Assembly (NCBI GenBank): GCA_016219595.1
Contig: JACRLY010000032.1
Location: 1-33,236, forward strand
DNA from: Ignavibacteriota bacterium
GTDB lineage: Bacteria > Bacteroidota > Ignavibacteria > Kapaibacteriales > UBA2268
Length of the DNA stretch: 33,236 bases
Direction: 5' to 3'
Position numbers and translations under genes: made by a program
Part shown: one piece after another, positions 10,601-19,380 of the stretch
Layout of the letters: each line of letters opens with the position of its first letter
How positions within the stretch are numbered: the stretch's first letter is position 1
Notes under the pieces: generated by a model
Told to the model about the DNA's origin: nothing
Databases searched by the model: none
Seen by the model: only the letters and a program-made list of their open reading frames with translations

Positions 10601-11912
10601 GCAATGTAGGAGCACGGTTAAGTAACACCGGGTGTCCTTCAATAACTTTTTCAAGAATATCCCAGACTTCGTTTGTCTTTCTTTCGACCATTTTCTTGGC
10701 GCTTTTCACCGTCTTGACATGACCTCTTTCAATAAGTTTCCTGATTATAAACGGTTTGAATAATTCAACCGCCATGTCTTTCGGCAAACCACATTCATGT
10801 AATTTTAATTCAGGTCCGACAACAATAACCGAACGACCGGAATAATCAACGCGTTTACCAAGGAGGTTTTGCCTGAATCTGCCTGTTTTACCTTTTAAAG
10901 TGTCTGCAAGAGATTTCAATGCTCGCTGAGATTCGCTTCTCACAGCCCTGCGGCTGTTGTCGAATAGGGCATCAACTGATTCCTGCAACATTCTTTTTTC
11001 ATTTCTCAGAATTACTTCAGGAGCTTTTATATCAATTAATCTCTTAAGCCTGTTGTTCCTGATAATTACTCTTCTGTATAAGTCATTTAAATCGGATGTG
11101 GCAAACCTTCCGCCTTCTAATGGCACTAAGGGCCTCAAATCAGGAGGAGTAACCGGGATTACATCAAGAACCATCCATTCGGGTCTGTTATTCAGGTTAT
11201 TTCTTTGAGCCTGCCTGAATGAATCGAGTGTACGGAGTCTTTTGAGCAAATCAGCTTTTTTCTGCTGTGATGTTTCTTCTCTCAGCAGGGCTTTAAGTTC
11301 AACATATAATGAGTCGGGTTCAACTCTTTTTAGCAATTCTTTAATAGCTTCACCGCCAATGTGAGCTATGAATTTATTCGGGTCATCATCATCCATATTT
11401 AATTCTTCTTCTGAAAGATTACTCAGAATATCCAAGTACTGGTCTTCAGTGAGAAGGTCTTTTTGCTGTAAACCTGTTTTACCCGGTTGAACAACAATGT
11501 ATGATTCATAATAAACAATTCTTTCAATGTCTTTGGTCGGCATGCCTAAAATAGCACTGATTTTACTGGGCAATGTTCTTAGGAACCAGATATGAACAAC
11601 AGGAACTGCAAGCATAATATGTCCCATACGTTCACGCCTGACAGATTTTTGGGTTACTTCAACACCTCATCTGTCGCAAACAATACCCTTATACCTAATC
11701 CGCTTGTATTTACCACAGGCACATTCCCAATCTCTTATGGGACCAAAAATTTTCTCACAAAACAATCCGTCCTTTTCAGGTCTGAATGACCTGTAGTTGA
11801 TTGTCTCGGGTTTTGTTACTTCGCCGTTTGACCTGTTGAGTATATCATCAGGTGAAGCAATTTTAATTGATATGCGCGAAAATCCTTTTCTGGGAATTGA
11901 TTTCGATTGCAT
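7629..11912 (-). CDS. rpoC: RNA polymerase beta-prime subunit, interrupted by an in-frame TGA at codon 82
   Basis: The frame of 1427 codons is open except for one TGA at 11667-11669. The ATG at 11912 has a strong AAAGGAG site. The N-terminal zinc-binding domain reads [10 protein letters not shown]...[23 protein letters not shown]64, C66 and C79 are present, and the TGA occupies position 82, with the same 2-13-3 spacing as C70/C72/C85/C88 of E. coli. Beyond it the protein is intact: the NADFDGD catalytic loop at about 466-472, the second zinc site (DHDCG and [11 protein letters not shown]) and an acidic C-terminus. No frame change is needed, only one codon. If read conventionally, an 81-aa peptide results, possibly with reinitiation at the ATG at 11627, which would lose the zinc domain. 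The gene starts 36 bp after rpoB. Confidence 0.9.
11667..11669 (-). other. In-frame TGA at the fourth zinc-ligand cysteine of RpoC
   Basis: The codon sequence TGC-GAC-AGA-TGA-GGT-GTT should read C-D-R-C-G-V. A single base change from TGC or TGT gives TGA. UGA ends several other genes nearby, so it is not globally reassigned. A weak UGUC/GACA pairing about 23 nt downstream is the only hairpin I could find, too poor for a typical bacterial SECIS. Confidence 0.95.
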
Positions 11913-11948
11913 TTTTGCTCCTTTAATTTAATTTATTTTTTCTTAATA

Positions 11949-14900
11949 TTAATCAATATTTAAATCAAGACACAAGCCTTGAAGTTCACGAATCAGAACA
12001 TTGAAAGATTCCGGTATATTTGGGTCGGGCATATTATCGCCTTTAACAATAGCTTCATACATCTTAGCTCTGCCCTGGACATCATCGGATTTCACCGTAA
12101 TCATTTCCTGCAAAGTATGTGCGGCGCCGTAAGCTTCGAGTGCCCAGACTTCCATCTCACCAAGCCTCTGACCACCAAATTGGGCTTTACCGCCAAGTGG
12201 CTGCTGAGTAATTAATGAATATGGTCCGATAGACCTTGCATGTATTTTATCTTCAACAAGGTGTGATAGCTTAAGCATATAAATCACACCGACTGTAATT
12301 TTTTCATCGAATTGCTCACCTGTCCTGCCATCATAAAGAACAGTTTTGCCATCAGGAGGTAAGCCTGCTTTATCGAGATAACCACTAACTTCAGACCAGC
12401 TTGCACCGTCAAATATAGGTGTTGCAAAATGCATCCCCAACTTTGCTCCTGCCCATCCAAGTGCTGTTTCGTAGAGCTGACCTAGATTCATTCTTGAAGG
12501 CACACCGAGCGGATTCAGCACTATATCAACAGGTGAACCATCAGGCATAAAAGGCATATCTTCTTGCGGAACAATTTTAGATACGATACCTTTGTTTCCA
12601 TGCCTTCCTGCCATTTTATCACCAATCTGAAGTTTTCTCTTTTTTGCAATATATACTTTAGCCATTTGGAGAATACCGGGCTGCAATTCATCGCCGGCTG
12701 CTATCTTACTTCTTTCGGCTTTAAAAATAGCAATTATGTCATTCCTTCTTGAATGATAATTTTTTATCATGTTTTTTATCAATTTCGAATCATCTTTTGC
12801 AGATATAATCTCATGTTCGACATCGATAAGCTCAGGTTTCAGAGTTTCGTTCTTATAATGATTCTCAATGTCCTTACCGGAAATCTTCACACCACTTCTG
12901 ATAGCTACCGAACCGTTATCATGCCTTATACCTAAGATTGTTTTACCGCTTAAAACGGATATGAATCTTTTAATAAAATCATCATCCAGGTCTTTAAGTG
13001 TATCCTTTTCTTTTTTATTTAGATTTTCCTGGCGTTTTTTCTCATCGAGCCTGCTGTCTTTTTCGCCCTGCAGCAATCTGCGTGTAAATAATTTTGTATT
13101 AATTACGACACCCTTCAAACCCGGTGTGGCTTTTAACGAAACATCTTTTACGTCACCTGCTTTATCACCGAATATGGCTCTTAATAATTTTTCTTCCGGG
13201 GTCGGGTCGGTTTCTCCTTTTGGAGTGATTTTACCAATCAAAATATCACCTTCCTGAACTTTCGCCCCGGTTCTGATTATTCCATCTTCATCCAAATCTT
13301 TTGTTGCTTCTTCGCTTACATTCGGTATTTCCCTTGTGAATTCTTCTTCACCGCGTTTGGTGTCACGGACCTGCAATGTAAATTCTTCAACATGAATAGA
13401 AGTAAAAATATCTTCTGCAACAAGACGTTCTGACACTATGATAGCATCTTCAAAATTATAACCTCTCCAGGGCATGAATGCAACCATTACATTCTGACCG
13501 AGTGCGAGTTCTCCTCTTTCTGTAGAAGCTCCGTCAGCAAGCGGCATTCCTTTGACAACCTTTTGTCCCTGCCGGACAATTGGTCTCTGGTTAATGCATG
13601 TGTCCTGGTTCGTTCTGAAAAACTTCAACAAAGGATATGTTACATATTTTTTAAATTCAAAACTTGTTAATTTTTCTTTTTCACTTCTTTTGTCGTCATA
13701 TCTGACGCGTATATATTGAGAACAAACGTACTCAACTTCCCCGTCGCCTTCTGCAAGCAGTAATGTCCGGGAATCTTTTGCAACTTTTGCTTCCATGCCG
13801 GTACCAACTATTGGAGAAGAAGGTTTGACGAGCGGCACAGCTTGTCTCTGCATATTAGAACCCATAAGAGCACGGTTGGCGTCATCATGCTCGAGGAATG
13901 GAATGAGAGAAGATGCAGCGCTGGTAATCTGATCTGTTGATATATCTACAAATTCCACTTCATGTGTCGAAACAACAACAAAGTCTCCTGACTTTCTTGC
14001 TTTAATCTTATCGCCGGTTAACACTCCTTTATCATTAAATGGAGAAGAAGCAGGGGCTATGATATACCCGTCTTCTTTTTCAGCAGTAAGATAAATAATC
14101 TCATCAGTAATTTTTCCTTTGACAACTTTTCTGTATGGAGTTTCGATAAACCCGAGTTCATTAATTCTTGCATGGATAGCAAGAGATGATATCAAACCAA
14201 TGTTCGGACCTTCCGGTGTTTCGATAGGACACAATCTGCCATAATGAGTATAGTGAACGTCACGGACTTCAAATCCGGCTCTTTCACGTGTTAATCCTCC
14301 CGGACCTAATGCAGAAGTTCTTCTCTTATGGGTCAGCTCAGCCAAAGGATTTGTCTGGTCCATAAATTGAGAAAGCTGGTTAGTTCCGAAGAACTGATTT
14401 ATGACTGAACTGATTGTTCTCGCATTAACAAGCTCAGATGGTGCTAATTGTTCACCGTCATGAATACCCATTCTTTCCTTTATTGTTCTAGCCATACGTG
14501 CCAAGCCCACATTAAACTGTGCAGTCAATTGCTCTCCAACAGTTCTCACACGCCTGTTACCGAGATGGTCGATGTCGTCGCCACTTTGTTTGTCATCATG
14601 GAGCTTTATAAGGTGTTTGATAATCGCAACTATATCATCTTTTTCAAGTGTTGTAATCGCGGGGTCAACTTTTAATTTCAGTTTCTGGTTAATCCTAAAT
14701 CTTCCCACTACTCCGAGGTCATACCTTTTAGGATTGAAAAATAACTTTTCAAGCAATGCTTCTGCCGTTTCAATATCCGGCGGTTCGCTTGACCTGAGCT
14801 GCCTGTATATAGCTTCCAAAGCATCTTCTCTTGTCCTCGATGCATCTTTTGCTAAAGTTCTTGCAATAACCGGCTCATCGTTTGGGTCGGAATATTTATA

Positions 14901-15785
14901 TAATTTCAGAGTGCTTAATTCAGCATTTTTCATTGATACGAGCAATTCTTCAGTGATAACTGTATCCCTGATTGCAATGATTTCACCTGTAGACATATCT
15001 ATCAAATCGGAAGCGATTCTCTTACCAACAAGAGTCTCATCAATATCATCGATTTCAATAAATTCTGCAAGTTCAAACAGATTGAGTAATTCTTCATCGG
15101 AAGAATAGCCGAGTGCTCTTAATAAAGTGGTTACAGGAAATTTCTTTTTCCTGTCAATATATGCAAACATGACATCATGAATATCTGTTGCAAATTCTAT
15201 CCACGAACCCCTGAATGGAATTATACGAGCTGTATAAATTCTTGTTCCATTTGGATGCAATGTGTCATCGAAAAACACACCTGGTGAGCGGTGAAGCTGG
15301 GAAACAATTACTCTTTCGGCACCATTAATAATAAAAGTGCCTCTTGTTGTCATTGAAGGAATGTTGCCTAAGTATACTTCCTGCTCGACAGACTCTATAT
15401 AATCTTCTGAATTTTTTTCAGCTTTGCTCGACAATCTGAGCTTAGCTTTTAAAGGCTTTGCGAATGTAAGTTCTCTTTCCCTGCATTCATCTTCCCCGTA
15501 CTTGGGCAATTCAACGGAATAATTTAAAAATTCAAGTTGAAAAACACCTGAAGAGTCCTCAATAGGAAAATTATTATTAAAAGCAAGCTGAAGTCCGATA
15601 TTTCTTCTTTCCGAAGGAGCAACCGGATCCTGCAGGAAATCGCTATATGATTTATTCTGGACATCAAGTAAGTCAGGATAATCGGTCATTTTTCCCGTCT
15701 TTGAAAAATCAACTCTTTCTCTAAGTCTTACGATATGGTCCTTACCAATATGATATTTCGGCTCATTAGATTTTGTGGCACTCAC
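11949..15785 (-). CDS. rpoB: RNA polymerase beta subunit
   Basis: The product is 1278 aa from the GTG at 15785. That start is chosen over a TTG 11 codons upstream because GGAGGT (15791-15796) lies 5-6 nt before it. Core motifs are present: FFGTNQLSQFMDQTNPL and THKRRTSALGPGGLTRERAG (rifampicin pocket with wild-type D, H and S residues), YGRLCPIETPEGPNIGL, GRHGNKGIVS, PFMPDGSPVDIVLNPLGVPS and a C-terminal GGQRLGEMEVWALEAYGA. With beta-prime it forms the catalytic core. It follows rplL by 243 bp, a spacer with a hairpin, and precedes rpoC by 36 bp. Confidence 0.97.
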   Translation of the reverse strand: MSATKSNEPKYHIGKDHIVRLRERVDFSKTGKMTDYPDLLDVQNKSYSDFLQDPVAPSERRNIGLQLAFNNNFPIEDSSGVFQLEFLNYSVELPKYGEDECRERELTFAKPLKAKLRLSSKAEKNSEDYIESVEQEVYLGNIPSMTTRGTFIINGAERVIVSQLHRSPGVFFDDTLHPNGTRIYTARIIPFRGSWIEFATDIHDVMFAYIDRKKKFPVTTLLRALGYSSDEELLNLFELAEFIEIDDIDETLVGKRIASDLIDMSTGEIIAIRDTVITEELLVSMKNAELSTLKLYKYSDPNDEPVIARTLAKDASRTREDALEAIYRQLRSSEPPDIETAEALLEKLFFNPKRYDLGVVGRFRINQKLKLKVDPAITTLEKDDIVAIIKHLIKLHDDKQSGDDIDHLGNRRVRTVGEQLTAQFNVGLARMARTIKERMGIHDGEQLAPSELVNARTISSVINQFFGTNQLSQFMDQTNPLAELTHKRRTSALGPGGLTRERAGFEVRDVHYTHYGRLCPIETPEGPNIGLISSLAIHARINELGFIETPYRKVVKGKITDEIIYLTAEKEDGYIIAPASSPFNDKGVLTGDKIKARKSGDFVVVSTHEVEFVDISTDQITSAASSLIPFLEHDDANRALMGSNMQRQAVPLVKPSSPIVGTGMEAKVAKDSRTLLLAEGDGEVEYVCSQYIRVRYDDKRSEKEKLTSFEFKKYVTYPLLKFFRTNQDTCINQRPIVRQGQKVVKGMPLADGASTERGELALGQNVMVAFMPWRGYNFEDAIIVSERLVAEDIFTSIHVEEFTLQVRDTKRGEEEFTREIPNVSEEATKDLDEDGIIRTGAKVQEGDILIGKITPKGETDPTPEEKLLRAIFGDKAGDVKDVSLKATPGLKGVVINTKLFTRRLLQGEKDSRLDEKKRQENLNKKEKDTLKDLDDDFIKRFISVLSGKTILGIRHDNGSVAIRSGVKISGKDIENHYKNETLKPELIDVEHEIISAKDDSKLIKNMIKNYHSRRNDIIAIFKAERSKIAAGDELQPGILQMAKVYIAKKRKLQIGDKMAGRHGNKGIVSKIVPQEDMPFMPDGSPVDIVLNPLGVPSRMNLGQLYETALGWAGAKLGMHFATPIFDGASWSEVSGYLDKAGLPPDGKTVLYDGRTGEQFDEKITVGVIYMLKLSHLVEDKIHARSIGPYSLITQQPLGGKAQFGGQRLGEMEVWALEAYGAAHTLQEMITVKSDDVQGRAKMYEAIVKGDNMPDPNIPESFNVLIRELQGLCLDLNID

Positions 15786-15969
15786 AGAGAACCTCCGATA
15801 ATTAAATTTTATACACAAAAATTAGGATTTTTTGAAGCACTTTTATTACATAAAATCCTTCAAAATACCCTGATACAATTTATAATTTTCAGACATTTTT
15901 CCTGAATTTTTCCCCATTAAGAAAAATCGGTAACTTAAAATCACTATAACAATTATCAAATTAAAGCAG

Positions 15970-16016
15970 TTTTGGGAGATGCGGATTCGAGCCGCAAACT
16001 CCCAAAATTTTTTTTT
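15970..16016 (+). terminator. Terminator-like hairpin in the rplL-rpoB spacer, plus-strand orientation
   Basis: The outer stem is TTTTGGGAG/CTCCCAAAA (15970-15978/15999-16007). The inner stem is GCGG/CCGC (15981-15984/15992-15995) with loop ATTCGAG. The hairpin is followed by nine T (16008-16016) on the plus strand, a textbook intrinsic terminator, but no plus-strand gene precedes it. In the operon direction the A9 tract comes first and AAAACTGC follows. There it could act only as a processing site or weak attenuator. Confidence 0.65.
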
Positions 16017-16028
16017 CTATTCTACGAT

Positions 16029-16415
16029 TTACTTTAATGTAACCTTAGCACCTTGTTCTTCAAGTTTCTTTTTCATATCATTAGCTTCGTCTTTAGAAGC
16101 ATTGTCCTTAATGACGCTTGGCGCACCTTCAACCATGTCTTTTGCTTCCTTCAATCCAAGACCGGTTATCTCGCGAATCACCTTGATAACGTTGAGTTTT
16201 TTGTCACCCATATCGGTTAATTCAACTGCAAATTCGGTTTGTTCTTCCTCTTTTGGAGCTTCAGCTGCAGATGCCATCATACCTGCACCCGCCATCATTA
16301 CCGGTGCTGCTGCAGAAACACCAAATTTATCCTCTAATGCTTTTTTTAATTCCGCTGCTTCAAGTAAAGTTAATCCTGAAATTTTCTCAACTAATTCTTC
16401 TACTATAGCTGACAT
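16029..16415 (-). CDS. rplL: Ribosomal protein bL12 (L7/L12)
   Basis: The product is 128 aa, the usual length. An N-terminal dimerisation/L10-binding helix ([21 protein letters not shown]) leads to an Ala/Met-rich hinge, about residues 34-52. The C-terminal factor-binding domain has [27 protein letters not shown]. It forms the mobile ribosomal stalk that recruits elongation and initiation factors. AGGAG lies 7 nt before the ATG. It lies 36 bp after rplJ, in the standard operon order. Confidence 0.97.
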   Translation of the reverse strand: MSAIVEELVEKISGLTLLEAAELKKALEDKFGVSAAAPVMMAGAGMMASAAEAPKEEEQTEFAVELTDMGDKKLNVIKVIREITGLGLKEAKDMVEGAPSVIKDNASKDEANDMKKKLEEQGAKVTLK

Positions 16416-16451
16416 TTTTTTTCTCCTAAATTAATATTCTTAAAAAAATAA

Positions 16452-16976
16452 TTAAGCCGCCTGTTTTTTGGCAACTTCTTCTATTATACTAGCCAAATCA
16501 CGCATCACGGCATTGATAGAACCAACTATGCCGCTTATCGGTGCGTGGAGGCTTCCAACGATTGATGCCATAATGTCCTGCTTGGTCGGCAATGAAGCTA
16601 CTGTCTTTAACTGCTTGCTGTCGAAGAACTGACCATCAATATATGCACCCTTGAATACGGGTCTATTGAACTTATCTATTTGCTCCTTCAGAGCTTTCGC
16701 AGGTGAAACCGGGTCGCTGTAACTGAATATTATAGCTGTCTGACCGGTGAAAACCTCAGATGGTATCGGGTATTCTCCGACATCCTTCAATGCACGCAAT
16801 ATCAAGGTATTTTTTGCTACCCTGTAATCAACGTTCATTTTTTTAAACTGTCTGCGAATTTTAATAGATTCTTCGACATTCATTCCGACAAAGTCAACAA
16901 GATAGAATCCACCTGCGTTTCTGAATTTTTCTGTAAGTTCAGTAACTATTTCCTGTTTTCTTTGTTTTGTAATCAT
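16452..16976 (-). CDS. rplJ: Ribosomal protein uL10
   Basis: The product is 174 aa. It opens with the conserved KQEIVTELTEKFRNAGGFYLVDF and contains the rRNA-binding RRQFKKMNVDYRVAKNTL stretch. The C-terminal helix (IVGSINAVMRDLASIIEEVAKKQAA) binds L12 dimers. It anchors the stalk to 23S rRNA. L10-L12 complexes are known in many bacteria to repress their own translation through the mRNA leader, and such a leader structure is seen directly upstream. Confidence 0.96.
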   Translation of the reverse strand: MITKQRKQEIVTELTEKFRNAGGFYLVDFVGMNVEESIKIRRQFKKMNVDYRVAKNTLILRALKDVGEYPIPSEVFTGQTAIIFSYSDPVSPAKALKEQIDKFNRPVFKGAYIDGQFFDSKQLKTVASLPTKQDIMASIVGSLHAPISGIVGSINAVMRDLASIIEEVAKKQAA

Positions 16977-17002
16977 ACTTTACCATTTATTTTATTCTTA
17001 AC

Positions 17003-17066
17003 TTAGACACAACCCCCCGAAGGGAGTGAGAAGCATGCCTTGCGTTAAGAGCGCGTAATAGTCTAA
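17003..17066 (-). promoter_or_regulatory. rplJ leader RNA (L10-type autoregulatory structure)
   Basis: In the 92-bp rplA-rplJ spacer the transcript begins TTAGAC (17061-17066) and closes with GTCTAA (17003-17008), a 6-bp outer helix. Inside is a strong UUCG-capped hairpin, ACUCCC-UUCG-GGGGGU, plus an internal purine-rich segment. A closed multi-helix leader directly before rplJ is what L10(L12) autoregulation uses. The match to the family consensus was not computed. Confidence 0.65.
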
Positions 17067-17068
17067 AT

Positions 17069-17770
17069 TTATTCTTTTGTCTGTAATGATTGCTCATTGA
17101 CAATAACACTGGGACCCATAGTAGAGCTGAAATAAATAGCTTTAATATATTTCCCTTTTGCTGTCGTCGGTTTCGACCTGATAATGCTTGAATAAAATGT
17201 AGCAACATTATCGGCAAGTTTTGCCTGGTCAAAAGAGCATTTTCCTATTGATGCCTGGATATTACCGGTTTTATCAACCCTGTATTCAATTTTTCCGGCT
17301 TTTACGTCCTTCACAGCTTTGTCAATATCGAAAGTAACTGTTCCGCTTTTAGGATTAGGCATCAATCCTCTTGGTCCGAGTATCCTTCCGAGTTTGCCAA
17401 CTTCACCCATTACATCAGGAGTAGCAATAATTACATCAATTTCGGTCCAGCCGTTTTTTATTTTCTCAATAAAATCCTCGAGTCCCGCATAATCTGCGCC
17501 GGCATCGAGTGCTTCTTTATCCTTCGGTGACTTAGCCATGACAAGCACCCTTACAGTTTTTCCTGTTCCGTGCGGTAGAGAGACTGTTCCTCTCACAAGC
17601 TGGTCTGCTTTCCTTGGGTCAACACCAAGCCTGATGGCGACTTCGAATGATTCGTCAAATTTTGCCGTTGCGTTCTTTTTTACAATTGCTATGGCATCCT
17701 GGAACGGAAATGTTTGAGATGTATCATAATTCTTGCTGATTGACTTATATCTTTTTCCGGTGTTTCTCAT
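17069..17770 (-). CDS. rplA: Ribosomal protein uL1
   Basis: The product is 233 aa from the ATG at 17770; an in-frame TTG two codons upstream is also possible, and neither has a good ribosome-binding site. Motifs are [36 protein letters not shown], the [21 protein letters not shown] signature (residues about 120-140) and [15 protein letters not shown]. It binds 23S rRNA at the mobile L1 stalk. It lies 31 bp after rplK. Confidence 0.95.
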   Translation of the reverse strand: MRNTGKRYKSISKNYDTSQTFPFQDAIAIVKKNATAKFDESFEVAIRLGVDPRKADQLVRGTVSLPHGTGKTVRVLVMAKSPKDKEALDAGADYAGLEDFIEKIKNGWTEIDVIIATPDVMGEVGKLGRILGPRGLMPNPKSGTVTFDIDKAVKDVKAGKIEYRVDKTGNIQASIGKCSFDQAKLADNVATFYSSIIRSKPTTAKGKYIKAIYFSSTMGPSVIVNEQSLQTKE

Positions 17771-17801
17771 TTTCAATTAAATTTATATTTTACAAATTAT
17801 A

Positions 17802-18227
17802 TTATCCTTCGACGACGATACCAACACTTCTTGCTGTGCCTTTAACCATTTCGATACCGCTTTCGACAGTATCGCAATTCAAATCTTCCATCTTGATTTT
17901 TGCTATTTCTTCACATTGCTTTAGAGTCACATTGCCTACTTTGGTTTTATTCGATTCAGCAGAACCTTTTTTTATTCCGGCTGCTTGAATTAACAATACC
18001 GAAGCAGGAGGTGATTTAACAATGAAAGTGAAAGATTTATCTGTAAAAAAAGTTACAAGAACAGGTAAAATTGTTCCTTTTTGTTTTGCGGTTTTAGCAT
18101 TGAACTGCTTTACGAATTCCATTCCGTTTAAACCTCTTTGTCCAAATGCAGGACCTACAGGCGGCGCCATTGTAGCTTCACCGGCATTTAACTGCAATTT
18201 GAACGTTCCCGCTAATTTCTTTGCCAT
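17802..18227 (-). CDS. rplK: Ribosomal protein uL11
   Basis: The product is 141 aa, the standard length. It opens [24 protein letters not shown], the proline-rich linker region where thiostrepton-type drugs bind, and ends with the rRNA-binding domain and [12 protein letters not shown]. It is part of the GTPase-associated centre. It lies 35 bp after nusG, in canonical order with rplA. Confidence 0.97.
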   Translation of the reverse strand: MAKKLAGTFKLQLNAGEATMAPPVGPAFGQRGLNGMEFVKQFNAKTAKQKGTILPVLVTFFTDKSFTFIVKSPPASVLLIQAAGIKKGSAESNKTKVGNVTLKQCEEIAKIKMEDLNCDTVESGIEMVKGTARSVGIVVEG

Positions 18228-18262
18228 TACTCAACTAATAAAAATATTACAAAATTTTATTT

Positions 18263-19063
18263 TCAGTGATTTTCAAGCTCAACCTGGCTGAAATCAAGCT
18301 CAACAGGTGTTTTTCTGCCGAGTATACCGACTTCAACTTTAAGCTTTTGTTTTTCGTGATTGACTTCTTTAACCGTACCATTGAAATTTGTGAAAGGACC
18401 ATCGATAACTTTAACGGGGTCCCCAATTTCAAATGATGTTACGATTGTTGCTATACTTCTTCTTTCTTCCACCCTGCCGATTATTCTCTCGATTTCATGT
18501 GGCTGCAATGCCGTCGGCTGGGTTTTACTGCCGACAAAGCTGACAACAGAAGGGACATTTGTTATAATCTCAATAATCTTTTTGTCCATAACAGCTTTGA
18601 CAATAATGTAACCCGGCAGAAAATTTTTAATCTTTGTTCGCCTTTTTCCGCCCCGTACTTCGAAAACTGTTTCCTGCGGAATAATTACTTCAAGTATTCT
18701 TTCCTGAAGTTTTAATCTTTTTACTTCAGCTTCAATCGAAACCTTGACTTTCGTTTCATGCCCTGTGTATGTACGGATGGCGAACCATTTAGCATCAGGT
18801 CTGTTTATTGGAATAGCAGGTTTTTCCTCAGCTTTTTCCGATTCAGTCATAATTTCAGCAGAAGATGATTCAATTATCACTTCAGTAGCCACTGATTCAG
18901 TTTCAGCTATTAATGATTCGGATTCAATCGAATCAGAGACAGCCTCTTCCGAATTTATTTCGGCTATTTCTTCGGAAAGCTCCTCGACATCGACAGAATC
19001 AGATTCTTCTTCTGCAATTTGAGTGTTTTCCATTTCTTCAATATTTTCTAATTCTTCTGCCAT
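18263..19063 (-). CDS. nusG: Transcription factor NusG with a long acidic N-terminal extension
   Basis: The product is 266 aa, against about 180 for ordinary NusG. Residues 1-85 are almost entirely Glu/Ser/Ile/Val/Ala with very few basic residues. The NGN domain begins near residue 91 (AKWFAIRTYTGHETKVK), with the FLPGYIIVKAVMD element. The KOW domain starts near 210 (IGDPVKVIDGPFTNFNGTV) and ends PVELDFSQVELENH. NusG couples RNA polymerase to elongation, pausing, Rho and the ribosome. An internal ATG at residue 72 would give 195 aa but has no ribosome-binding site; the ATG at 19063 fits 22 bp after secE. The stop is TGA. Confidence 0.93.
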   Translation of the reverse strand: MAEELENIEEMENTQIAEEESDSVDVEELSEEIAEINSEEAVSDSIESESLIAETESVATEVIIESSSAEIMTESEKAEEKPAIPINRPDAKWFAIRTYTGHETKVKVSIEAEVKRLKLQERILEVIIPQETVFEVRGGKRRTKIKNFLPGYIIVKAVMDKKIIEIITNVPSVVSFVGSKTQPTALQPHEIERIIGRVEERRSIATIVTSFEIGDPVKVIDGPFTNFNGTVKEVNHEKQKLKVEVGILGRKTPVELDFSQVELENH

Positions 19064-19085
19064 CGTGTTTCAAAAGTAAAGAATA

Positions 19086-19271
19086 TCAGGAAAAAATTCC
19101 CTTGATAACAAAATCCATAACTTTGTCAATCGCAAGTACAATGAGAGTAATGATAATTGTGGTAATAATCACAACTATCGTAGATTCCTTCAATTGTTCT
19201 TTTGAGGGCCAGGAAACCTTTTTCATTTCCTTGACCACATCGTTTGCAAATTCTTTTATCTTGCCAATCAT
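19086..19271 (-). CDS. secE: Preprotein translocase subunit SecE
   Basis: The product is 61 aa, the minimal one-span form. An amphipathic N-terminal helix with the conserved EMKKVSWPSKEQL is followed by one transmembrane helix (residues about 31-50). It clamps SecY in the inner membrane translocon. GGA lies 8 nt upstream of the ATG. It stands between the tRNA cluster and nusG, as in most bacteria, and its stop is TGA. Confidence 0.95.
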   Translation of the reverse strand: MIGKIKEFANDVVKEMKKVSWPSKEQLKESTIVVIITTIIITLIVLAIDKVMDFVIKGIFS

Positions 19272-19296
19272 AAAACAAATCCAATAAATTAAACAG

Positions 19297-19369
19297 CAGG
19301 GGCGGCAGGAATCGAACCCGCAGCCTACGGTTTTGGAGACCGTCGCTCTGCCAATTGAGCTACACCCCT
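19297..19369 (-). tRNA. trnW: tRNA-Trp (CCA)
   Basis: Full cloverleaf. The acceptor is AGGGGTG/CGCCCCT with discriminator G, the D stem GCTC/GAGC, the anticodon loop CTCCAAA and the T arm GCGGGTTCGATTCCTGC. The 3' CCA is not encoded (CTG follows). D-stem pair C11-G24 is normal, so it is not a Hirsh-type UGA suppressor. Confidence 0.96.
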
Positions 19370-19380
19370 AATCAATCCCC

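Noticed and set aside
11667-11732. A bacterial SECIS element after the rpoC TGA
   Set aside because: The best pairing I could draw is a 4-bp UGUC/GACA stem with a 17-nt loop starting about 23 nt after the TGA. It lacks the stable helix and apical loop features of known bacterial SECIS elements.
11627-11912. A natural rpoC split into two genes, as in cyanobacteria
   Set aside because: The break falls inside the N-terminal zinc domain rather than at a domain boundary, the downstream piece has no good ribosome-binding site, and the reading frame is unchanged across the TGA.
15970-16007. A tRNA or tRNA fragment in the rplL-rpoB spacer
   Set aside because: Only a T-arm-like inner stem and an outer stem exist; D and anticodon arms are absent, and the loop base at the T54 position does not fit.
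15979-16434. A 151-codon plus-strand frame opposite rplL
   Set aside because: It is a Ser/Ala-rich antisense shadow of the Ala/Glu-rich L7/L12 coding sequence.
7629-19271. Global reassignment of UGA to a sense codon
   Set aside because: UGA terminates secE, nusG, ribH, the GPx gene, the thioesterase gene and the PH-like gene at the family-appropriate ends, and the tRNA-Trp has a normal CCA anticodon and D stem.
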